Shown piece after piece: positions 57,777 to 64,000 of a stretch of DNA of 64,000 bases (its first letter is position 1; each line of letters begins with the position of its first letter). The stretch lies in NCBI RefSeq assembly GCF_000244975.1, contig NZ_CM001440.1, forward strand, positions 2,588,325-2,652,324, written 5' to 3'. Position numbers and translations under genes: made by a program. A model generated the notes under the pieces. The model ran no database searches. It was not told the origin of the DNA and saw nothing but the letters and a program-made list of their open reading frames with translations. Origin of the DNA: Saccharomonospora cyanea NA-134 (GTDB taxonomy: Bacteria > Actinomycetota > Actinomycetes > Mycobacteriales > Pseudonocardiaceae).

Positions 57777-58754
57777 ATGACACTCGCGAGCAGCGGCCTG
57801 CACCACGTCACGGCCATCGCCGGAGACCCGCAGGCGAACGCGGACTTCTACCTGCGGACCCTCGGGCTCCAGCTGGTCAAGACCACGGTGAACTTCGACA
57901 ACCCCGACGTCTACCACCTGTACTACGGGGACGAGGAGGGAAGGCCTGGCAGCCTTTTGACCTTCTTCCCCTTCGGGAAGGTGCCGCCGGGGCGGCGCGG
58001 GCACGGCCAGGCCACCACCACGGCGTTCTCCGTGCCCGCGGAGTCGATCGGCTGGTGGCGGCGACACCTGCGACAGCACGGCACCGACGCAGGTGAGGTC
58101 GTCGAGCGCGACGGCGAGGCGACCCTGACCTTCCACGACCCGGACGGGCTGGAACTGATGCTCGTCGCCCACCGGCAGGACGATCCGCGCGCACCGTGGG
58201 ACAACGGCATCGTCCCCGCCGAGCACGCAGTGCGGGGACTGCACTCGGTGACCATGTCCACCGCCGACGAGTCCGGCACCGCCTCGATGCTGGAGGAACT
58301 CGGCCTGAGCCTCACCGGGCAGTACGGGCCCAGACTCCGCTTCGCCGCGGGGGACGGCGAACCCGGCGCCCTGGTGGACGTACTCGTGGACGCCACCGCG
58401 CCACGCGGCCTGGTGGCGGGCGGAACGGTGCACCATGTCGCCTTCCGCGCGCCGGACGACGCCACGCAGGAGCGCTGGCGCGACGAACTCGTCGACCGCG
58501 GCGAGGACGTCACCGAGATCCGCGACCGCCAGTACTTCCGGTCGATCTACTTCCACGAACCCGGCGGGACGCTGCTGGAGATCGCGACCGACCAACCCGG
58601 GTTCACCGCCGACGAGCCACTGCTGGAGCTGGGCCGCGCGCTCAAGCTCCCGCCGTGGCTGGAACCGGACCGCGAGCAGATCGAGAACGGCCTGCCCGCG
58701 CTGTCCGTGCCGGGGGAGAACAACCCCGGCGTAGCGGACCAGGTCACCGCCTGA
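57777..58754 (+). CDS. VOC-family ring-cleaving dioxygenase-like protein
   Basis: Protein of 325 residues made of two vicinal-oxygen-chelate halves. Metal ligands are suggested by GLHHVTAIAGDPQANADFYL (His), GLHSVTMSTADESG, and the late IYFHEPGGTLLEIATDQPG (His and Glu). MhqO/LinE-type hydroquinone dioxygenases have this layout. The regulator upstream is MarR-type, as in MhqR-controlled quinone stress genes; that link is inference. ATG at 57777. Ends before a strong terminator. Confidence 0.88.
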   Translation: MTLASSGLHHVTAIAGDPQANADFYLRTLGLQLVKTTVNFDNPDVYHLYYGDEEGRPGSLLTFFPFGKVPPGRRGHGQATTTAFSVPAESIGWWRRHLRQHGTDAGEVVERDGEATLTFHDPDGLELMLVAHRQDDPRAPWDNGIVPAEHAVRGLHSVTMSTADESGTASMLEELGLSLTGQYGPRLRFAAGDGEPGALVDVLVDATAPRGLVAGGTVHHVAFRAPDDATQERWRDELVDRGEDVTEIRDRQYFRSIYFHEPGGTLLEIATDQPGFTADEPLLELGRALKLPPWLEPDREQIENGLPALSVPGENNPGVADQVTA

Positions 58755-58762
58755 CGCCGCCG

Positions 58763-58808
58763 AGCACGGGTGGTGCGGGGGCGAACCCCGCCGCACCACC
58801 CGTGCTCC
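58763..58808. terminator. Bidirectional terminator
   Basis: GAGCACGGGTGGTGCGG and CCGCACCACCCGTGCTC, a perfect 17-base stem with a 12-base loop, exactly between the stop of the VOC gene (58754) and the stop of the leftward FtsX-like permease (58809). GC-rich with no long T-run, as is usual in actinomycetes. Confidence 0.8.
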
Positions 58809-61124
58809 TCACTCGGACCGCAACGCGTCCAACCTGGTCACCTGCCGGAGCAAGGGCAGGCTGAGCGCCGTCGCCACCAGCACGGCGAGGACGGCGGCCC
58901 CACATACCATCCCCACGAGCCCGACGTCCAGGCGAAGGTCCAGGCCGAGGTAGCGCAGCGTGGGCAGGGTGACGGCCAGTCCCGCGCCCACGGCGAGCAC
59001 CACGCCGACCGCGACGGGAACGATGTTCTGCCAGAGCGCGCTGCGCGCCAGCACCGACAGCGGAACACCCGACGCGGACAGGGCCGCGAGTGGGCGGCGC
59101 CGCTCGACGATCTGCTCGATCGACAGCAACAGCAGCGAGAGCGCGGCCACGGCCAGCACGAAGAGCGATGCGGTGAGCAGCAGGCCCTTCATCGTGCTCG
59201 TCACCTCGTCGAGCCGCTCGGTCTCGAACATGCCCGGCCCTGACGTCATGACGACGTCCCACTTCAACGGGCTGATCGCCACCGCTGCCGCCTCGTAGGT
59301 GGCGGTGCGGTCACCGTCGCCCATCACGTACAGCATCTGCTGCGCGTCCGGTATCTCGATGCCCGCGAAAGCTCCGGGAGTGGCCAGCACACTCCCGACG
59401 ACCGCGCGAGTCGCCTTCTCCGAGGGAACGGGGCGAGCGTCGCCGGGCACGGTCCAGGCCGGACCGTATCCCGGTTCGTCAGTCGTGTAGTCGACGAACC
59501 GCATCGGTTCACCGGCGTGCCGCTCAACGTCGGCGCTGTCAGCACCCTCGTCGGTGCCGACGACGAACACGTCACCGTCGGCGCACGCGCCGACATCCGC
59601 CAGGGTCGCCAGGGCCGCACAGTCACCGATCTCCACGAACGCGCCCTCGCCGGAGTCGTCGACCGATTCGAGCGTCGCGCGCACCACGTGGTGGGTGTCG
59701 GTGATCGTGGCTGTGTCGGCGAGCAGGTGTTGTGCCTCCGTGACGTGCTCAGCGGGCAAGAAGAGTTCCGCTGCCACAGCCGGTGTGGGTTGCCAGCGGC
59801 TGCCCCGAGGCTCCTGCGTGCCCACCGCGCCGACCAGGGTCTGGACGAAGATGGCCCCGGCCAGCACGACCACGAGTCCCGACACGACCCGGCTGGCGGT
59901 TCCGCTCTCGAGCTGGAGCCTGCGGATGGCGAACTGCCACGCGGGCGAGCCGCCGCGCAATCGGGCCACCAGCCTCTCGACCGCCCAGGGCAGCAACGCC
60001 GCGACGCTGACCAGCAGCAGGCCACTGCCGGTGGCCAGGACGATACTCACGAGCTCGGTGTCGGATCGTTCCTCCACGAAGAGGGTCGCGGCCATCAGTG
60101 CGGCACCGAGCCCGGCGATGGTCCAGCGCCAGCCCATCCTCCTGCGCTGAGTGCGGCCTTGGCGGACCACACCGAGCGGCTCGACCACGACGCGGCGCAG
60201 CCCGAAGACGGCCGCGCCGACGGCCAGCGCGGGCACGAGCACCGCGATCGCCACGGCCGCGGGCAGGGGTGGGGTGAAGTCCTCGGGGAAGAACCGCAGG
60301 CTGAACAGCTCGACCCGGCCGATCAGCGGACGCAACACCGCGAACAGCGCGCCACCGGCCAGGAGCCCGGCGAGAGCACCGAGCAGCGACTCCGCTGCGG
60401 CGATCCGGCGGACCTGACGGCTGCTGACGCCCAGCAGCCGCAACGCCGCGAGCCGGCGTTCCCGTTGCGCGGCGCCCATCCGGGACGCCGTGGTGACGAA
60501 GATCAGCAAGGGGAGCAGCAGAATGACCGCGAGCGGCGTGACGAGAGCCGCCGTGGTGACGTTCAGCTCCACACCGCTGCGTTCCGTTCCGAACCCGTAG
60601 ACCTGCTCCACGTCCTCCGCGGTCCGCAGCTCCTCCAGCGGCGCTCCGACGTAGACGACGATGTCGCTGGCCGTGGTCAGGCCCGGTTTGCCGACCTCGC
60701 CGACCACGGTGCCGTCGATGCGAGCCTGCGCAGGCCGCCCCTCGGGAGATGCCAGGAACTCCGCGGCTGCGGGGGAGGCGACGACTTCACCAGGGTCGGG
60801 AATGCGGTCGAGACCGGGCGGCACCGGTGCGTTGTCCCCGCTCGGCGCGACGACGACGGCCTGGACGTAGTCCTCCCCGGCGTCGATGAACCAGTCGAGC
60901 CGATACAGCGGGTCGACACCCGACTGCGGTTCGGTCAGCGGGACCTGCCCGGCTTCCCGCTGTTGTTGCTCGTCGACGACGTTGATCACCGACGCGGCCC
61001 CCAGCAATACCGTGACGACCAGCGCGACCCCCAGTGTGGTCATGGCCAGTCTCAGCAGGGCCTGGCCGGAGACCCGGCCGCCCCCGACGGCCAGCCGGAG
61101 CCCCAGCGACAGGTCGCGGATCAT
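58809..61124 (-). CDS. FtsX-like ABC permease
   Basis: Membrane protein of 771 residues with the FtsX/MacB plan: a first helix near residue 25-45, a large extracytoplasmic domain, three helices around 205-310, a second large domain and a final helix group (residues about 660-760, ending QVTRLDALRSE). The text SRMGAAQRERRLAALRLLGVSSRQV is the FtsX-domain cytoplasmic loop. Works with the ATPase encoded just upstream; ATG at 61124 overlaps its stop (ATGA). Exporters of this class expel peptides or lipids; the substrate is unknown. Confidence 0.92.
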   Translation of the reverse strand: MIRDLSLGLRLAVGGGRVSGQALLRLAMTTLGVALVVTVLLGAASVINVVDEQQQREAGQVPLTEPQSGVDPLYRLDWFIDAGEDYVQAVVVAPSGDNAPVPPGLDRIPDPGEVVASPAAAEFLASPEGRPAQARIDGTVVGEVGKPGLTTASDIVVYVGAPLEELRTAEDVEQVYGFGTERSGVELNVTTAALVTPLAVILLLPLLIFVTTASRMGAAQRERRLAALRLLGVSSRQVRRIAAAESLLGALAGLLAGGALFAVLRPLIGRVELFSLRFFPEDFTPPLPAAVAIAVLVPALAVGAAVFGLRRVVVEPLGVVRQGRTQRRRMGWRWTIAGLGAALMAATLFVEERSDTELVSIVLATGSGLLLVSVAALLPWAVERLVARLRGGSPAWQFAIRRLQLESGTASRVVSGLVVVLAGAIFVQTLVGAVGTQEPRGSRWQPTPAVAAELFLPAEHVTEAQHLLADTATITDTHHVVRATLESVDDSGEGAFVEIGDCAALATLADVGACADGDVFVVGTDEGADSADVERHAGEPMRFVDYTTDEPGYGPAWTVPGDARPVPSEKATRAVVGSVLATPGAFAGIEIPDAQQMLYVMGDGDRTATYEAAAVAISPLKWDVVMTSGPGMFETERLDEVTSTMKGLLLTASLFVLAVAALSLLLLSIEQIVERRRPLAALSASGVPLSVLARSALWQNIVPVAVGVVLAVGAGLAVTLPTLRYLGLDLRLDVGLVGMVCGAAVLAVLVATALSLPLLRQVTRLDALRSE

Positions 61125-61801
61125 GCCACCAGCTCCGGGTGACCCACCCGGCCGTCACGGACGACGATCTCGCGGTCGGAGTGCGCGGCCACTCGCGCTT
61201 CGTGGGTGACCAGCACGACGGCGGCCTGCGTGTCGCGCACGGCGTCGGTGAACAGCTGCATGACCTTCTCGCCGTTGAGCGAGTCCAGAGCCCCGGTCGG
61301 TTCGTCCGCGAACACGACCTTCGGCCTGGTCACCAGAGCGCGCGCCACCGCGACGCGTTGCCCCTGCCCTCCGGAGACGTCGCCCGGTCGGCGGTCGCCC
61401 AGCTCGCCCACCTCCAGGCGATCCAGCCACTCCCGTGCCGTGGCCTCCGCCGCCTTGCGTCGGACACCGCCCAGCCGCAGCGGCAACGCGACGTTCTCCA
61501 GCAGGGTGAGTTCCGGGACGAGCTGGCCGAACTGGAAGACGAACCCGAACTCGGTGCGGCGCAACGCGCTGCGTTCGCCGTCGTTCATCGCAGCCAGGTC
61601 GCGGCCCCGGTAGTGGATCGTGCCGGAGTCCGGCGCGATGATGCCGGCGAGGCAGTGCAGCAACGTCGACTTGCCCGAACCGGACGGCCCCATGACCGCC
61701 AGGATCTCGCCCGCGTGCACAGCGACGTCGGCGCCTCGGAGAGCCTGTGTGGGGCCGAAGGCCTTGTGCAGGTCGCGGCCCACCAGCAGTGACTCGGCCA
61801 T
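61121..61801 (-). CDS. MacB/LolD-type ABC ATP-binding protein
   Basis: ATPase of 226 residues. Walker A MGPSGSGKSTLLH, Q-loop FQFGQLVPELTLLENV, signature VSGGQGQRVAVARAL, Walker B VVFADEPTGALD and H-loop VLVTHEARVAAHSDR. Energises the FtsX-like permease that follows. ATG at 61801 shares its A with the PadR stop (TGATG), so the three genes are co-translated. Confidence 0.95.
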   Translation of the reverse strand: MAESLLVGRDLHKAFGPTQALRGADVAVHAGEILAVMGPSGSGKSTLLHCLAGIIAPDSGTIHYRGRDLAAMNDGERSALRRTEFGFVFQFGQLVPELTLLENVALPLRLGGVRRKAAEATAREWLDRLEVGELGDRRPGDVSGGQGQRVAVARALVTRPKVVFADEPTGALDSLNGEKVMQLFTDAVRDTQAAVVLVTHEARVAAHSDREIVVRDGRVGHPELVA

Positions 61802-62322
61802 CAGCGCACCGCCTCCTTCAACGCGTCGAGCCTGGCCGCCGTGAGTTCCAGCCATCGCAGGTCGGCCTCCAAGTGGAACAGTGCGTGGTCGCAGATGAGC
61901 TGGTCGGCCAGGTCGCCGTCGCGCTTGCGCCGGGTCAGCTCGCGCATGAGGCGCAGGTGGGCCGAACGCTGCGTGTCCAGCAGGTCGTGGGCGCTGCGGC
62001 CGGACAGCAGCGCCAGGACCACCTTGGTGTACAGCGTGTTCTGCAGGTACGGCTGCGGGTCCTCCGGCGTGGCAAGCCAGCTGTCCACGTCCGTGACGCC
62101 CGCGTCGGTGATGGTGTAGCGCTTGCGGTCCGGTCCCGCGCCCTGCTCGACTCCGGCTTCTTCCACGAGGCCGTTGCGCAGCAGCCGGGACAACGTCGAG
62201 TACACCTGGCCGTAGGCGAGCGGCTTGCCCTGGGCGAAACGCTCGTCGTAGGCCCGTTTGAGGTCGTAGCCGTGTCGTGGCCCCGGTTCGAGCAACGCCA
62301 GAAGCGTTCGTGACACCGACAT
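61801..62322 (-). CDS. PadR-family regulator
   Basis: Regulator of 173 residues: PadR winged helix (LLALLEPGPRHGYDLKRAYD, GQVYSTLSRLLRNGLVEEAG) and the C-terminal dimer helix (LYTKVVLALLSGRSAHDLLD onward). ATG at 62322, with a GGAGG ribosome site just upstream. It leads the operon PadR-ATPase-permease, as is common for antibiotic-responsive ABC exporters. A triple ATACAC/GTGTAT operator lies upstream. Confidence 0.92.
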   Translation of the reverse strand: MSVSRTLLALLEPGPRHGYDLKRAYDERFAQGKPLAYGQVYSTLSRLLRNGLVEEAGVEQGAGPDRKRYTITDAGVTDVDSWLATPEDPQPYLQNTLYTKVVLALLSGRSAHDLLDTQRSAHLRLMRELTRRKRDGDLADQLICDHALFHLEADLRWLELTAARLDALKEAVR

Positions 62323-62361
62323 GGACCCTCCTTTCCTGGATCAGCACCTGTGCCCCGAACT

Positions 62362-62393
62362 ATACACTCGGTGTATTCACCAGGCGTATACAC
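62362..62393. promoter_or_regulatory. PadR operator
   Basis: ATACAC (62362-62367), GTGTAT (62371-62376) and ATACAC (62388-62393), so two overlapping inverted pairs. ATACAC-N3-GTGTAT is a perfect palindrome; ATGT/ACAT-like arms are usual for PadR operators. It lies 40-70 bases upstream of the PadR start, in its promoter region. Confidence 0.72.
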
Positions 62394-62529
62394 CACGTGA
62401 GCAGGTCGGACACGGGAATCGGCGCCCGGCAGTCGACCTTTACTTCGATGTGTCGCCCGGGAGGGTCCGCTCCGATGAGAAGCTTTTATTCCTTGACGGG
62501 AATATTCTTCCTCAAGAAGACTTCCGTCC

Positions 62530-63426
62530 ATGGACACTCCGCTCCTCGCCGCGTTGGCCGATCCGGCCCGCTGGCGACTCGTGAGGCTGCTGGCCGAACG
62601 GCCGCGCCCGGTCGGTGTGCTGGCCCAGCTCGCCGAGGCCCGCCAGCCACAGACGACCAAACACCTACAGACCCTCGAACGCGCCGGTGTCGTCACCTCC
62701 CAGCGCAGCGGCCAGCGCCGCATCTACGCCCTCCGGCCCGGCCCGTTGCGGGAGCTGGCGGCAACCCTGAACCGGCTCGCCGACACCGCCGACCAGATCG
62801 GTGGTCCGCGCGAGACCTACGACCGCTACGAGGCAAGCCTCGATGTGGAACGGCGCGCCGCCGGGGAACCGGGGTGGGCCGACGGCCGCTCGTTCCGGTT
62901 CGGCCGGTCGCTGGCGGGCAGCCCCGAGACGGTCTGGCGCCACCTGACCGATCCCGCACTGCTCACCCGCTGGTGGACACCCGACGACCTGCGGGTCTCC
63001 GAACTCGTCTTCGAGGCACGACCGGGCGGGCGCATCGTCCAGGAGTACCGCGACGCCGAGGACACCGGCGGCTCCGACCCGGTCGCCGGACGCGCGGAGG
63101 GAGTCGTCGAAGACCTGCGCCCCGGTGAGCGCATCGCCTACCGGCTCTCCCCGCTGCTTCCCGACGGCAGCACCGCCTTCACCGCGCACGTCACCCTCGA
63201 CCTCCGAGCCACCGGCACCGGCACCGGCACCGGCACCGGCACCGAACTCGACGCCCACTGGCGGATCACCGGCAGCACCGTCGACTCCGCCGACTTCATC
63301 GCGGGCATCGAGATCGGCTTCGGCCAGAGCCTGGACAAGCTCGCGGCGACCCTCACCGCGGACCCACACGGCACCGACACCACCGAGCACACCACCGACG
63401 CGAGGAGCTTCTCGTGGGACGACTGA
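62530..63426 (+). CDS. ArsR-type regulator fused to an SRPBCC (AHSA1-like) domain
   Basis: Protein of 298 residues. N-terminal ArsR winged helix (LAALADPARWRLVRLLAERP, QPQTTKHLQTLERAGVVTSQ, to residue about 85), then an SRPBCC/AHSA1 START-like domain (LAGSPETVWRHLTDPALLTR, WWTPDDLRVSELVFEARPGG, FIAGIEIGFGQSLDKLAATL). The second domain forms a hydrophobic pocket and presumably binds the inducer. A Thr-Gly repeat encoded by five ACCGGC copies interrupts a loop. ATG at 62530. The stop overlaps the GTG of the next gene by 13 bases. Confidence 0.9.
   Translation: MDTPLLAALADPARWRLVRLLAERPRPVGVLAQLAEARQPQTTKHLQTLERAGVVTSQRSGQRRIYALRPGPLRELAATLNRLADTADQIGGPRETYDRYEASLDVERRAAGEPGWADGRSFRFGRSLAGSPETVWRHLTDPALLTRWWTPDDLRVSELVFEARPGGRIVQEYRDAEDTGGSDPVAGRAEGVVEDLRPGERIAYRLSPLLPDGSTAFTAHVTLDLRATGTGTGTGTGTELDAHWRITGSTVDSADFIAGIEIGFGQSLDKLAATLTADPHGTDTTEHTTDARSFSWDD
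63211..63240 (+). repeat. Five ACCGGC repeats in a coding region
   Basis: Five perfect copies of ACCGGC, then ACCGAA. They encode Thr-Gly repeats in a loop of the SRPBCC domain. Each copy is two codons, so slippage would change loop length without breaking the frame. Confidence 0.85.
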
Positions 63427-63992
63427 TCGTCAACATCGCCGTGACCGCCAACGGCGCCTTCCAGGCACCGGCACCCGAACCGCAGGGATGGCTGGTCACC
63501 GACCCCGGCAGCATGCAGGCCGGACTGGAGATGTGGCAGGCGGCCGACGCCATGGTGCTCGGGCGCAAGACCTACGAGGGACTGTCCGCCGCCTGGCCCC
63601 AACTCGCCGACGTCCCCGGCTTCGAGGCGTACGCGGCCCGGATGAACGGCATGCCCAAGTACGTCGCGTCCCGGTCGCTGACCGGTCCACTGGAATGGAA
63701 CGCCACCCTGCTCGACGGCGACCTCGTCAAGAGCGTGAGCCGACTCAAGGACGAACACGACGGCAACCTGATCGTTCCCTGCGCGGGCGAACTGACCCGG
63801 GACCTCATCGCACACGACCTCGTCGACGAGTTCCGCTTCAACGTCAGCCCCTACCTGTGGGCGGCCGGGCCACGGGTCTTCGACGGCCTCGGGCCCGTCC
63901 GGCTGGAACTCCTCAACACGACGACCTTCCCCTCCGGTGTGGTCTGCCTGTGCTACCGGCCCGCCCCGGCAGCCACCCCCTCCGCCGGGTAA
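63414..63992 (+). CDS. Dihydrofolate-reductase-like (RibD C-terminal) reductase
   Basis: Protein of 192 residues of the DHFR/RibD-C family: VGRLIVNIAVTANGAFQAPA, MVLGRKTYEGLSAAWPQLAD, MPKYVASRSLTGPLEWNATL, LKDEHDGNLIVPCAGELTRD and LVDEFRFNVSPYLWAAGPRV. NADPH-dependent; the true substrate is unknown. GTG at 63414 overlaps the end of the ArsR-SRPBCC gene by 13 bases, so the regulator and reductase are translated together, a pairing often seen in actinomycetes. Confidence 0.92.
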   Translation: MGRLIVNIAVTANGAFQAPAPEPQGWLVTDPGSMQAGLEMWQAADAMVLGRKTYEGLSAAWPQLADVPGFEAYAARMNGMPKYVASRSLTGPLEWNATLLDGDLVKSVSRLKDEHDGNLIVPCAGELTRDLIAHDLVDEFRFNVSPYLWAAGPRVFDGLGPVRLELLNTTTFPSGVVCLCYRPAPAATPSAG

Positions 63993-64000
63993 CTCCCGTG

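Noticed and set aside
1-64000. Search for tRNA, rRNA, CRISPR arrays and riboswitches
   Set aside because: No tRNA-like cloverleaf, conserved rRNA text, regularly spaced repeat-spacer array or known riboswitch core was recognised by eye. A tRNAscan or Rfam run would settle this.

Overview
The window is GC-rich actinomycete chromosomal DNA. GTG starts are frequent, third codon positions are mostly G or C, neighbouring genes often overlap as ATGA, GTGA or TGATG, and many families are typical of filamentous actinobacteria (GlxA-like AraC regulators, a type VII secretion type substrate trio, DrrAB exporters, CmtR). Pseudonocardiales is a reasonable guess, but nothing here fixes the genus. No rRNA, tRNA or CRISPR was recognised. 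The content is almost wholly accessory: small regulator/target modules mixed with decayed genes and mobile DNA.

1-7.3 kb is a sulfur-handling cluster around one divergent promoter: leftward an MBL-fold/double-rhodanese protein and an MFS transporter, rightward an ArsR-rhodanese fusion regulator, a cysteine desulfurase, a cystathionine gamma-synthase/lyase type enzyme, a second MFS transporter and a TusA-like sulfur carrier. At 7.27-12.79 kb lies a Tn3-family transposon with 45-bp inverted ends, transposase, resolvase with a res region, and AT-richer cargo (a stand-alone Clp N-domain protein and a secreted protein). The left end abuts the 3' remnant of another Tn3 transposase.

13-19.3 kb holds a DUF3291 gene, a broken serine recombinase, a GlxA-like regulator divergent from a truncated DJ-1/PfpI gene plus three small membrane-protein genes, a secreted protein, and gene remnants. 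At 19.3-20.9 kb a MerR/ACR3-type arsenite permease pair lies leftward; a second, intact copy lies rightward at 35.3-37.2 kb, making a large inverted duplication around 14 kb. In the left copy the MerR gene has lost an internal segment and gained one base, so it reads in frame into the permease.

21-35 kb contains a GlxA-like regulator with a cysteine hydrolase, a DHA2 MFS exporter, a CGNR regulator, a decayed hydrolase, a mercuric-reductase-like flavoprotein, a quinone oxidoreductase, a tiny lipoprotein, a type VII secretion type trio (small ESX-like protein, DUF1023 hydrolase, lipoprotein), and an erythromycin-esterase family gene divergent from a double-HTH MerR regulator that appears to start at CTG.

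37-64 kb contains an RHH antitoxin-like/DUF4097/DrrA/DrrB operon, DinB, methyltransferase, TetR and HAD dehalogenase genes, a CmtR/CDF metal efflux pair, a decayed MFS gene, a threonine-dehydratase-like gene with an Lrp regulator, an OafA-type acyltransferase, an aminoglycoside phosphotransferase homologue, a GlxA-like regulator divergent from a saccharopine-dehydrogenase-like oxidoreductase, a short segment between 27-bp direct repeats, a tyrosine phosphatase, MarR/YceI/VOC genes, a PadR/ABC/FtsX-like operon, and an ArsR-SRPBCC regulator coupled to a DHFR-like reductase. Several regulators sit beside clear dyads, so much of the local regulation can be read from the DNA.
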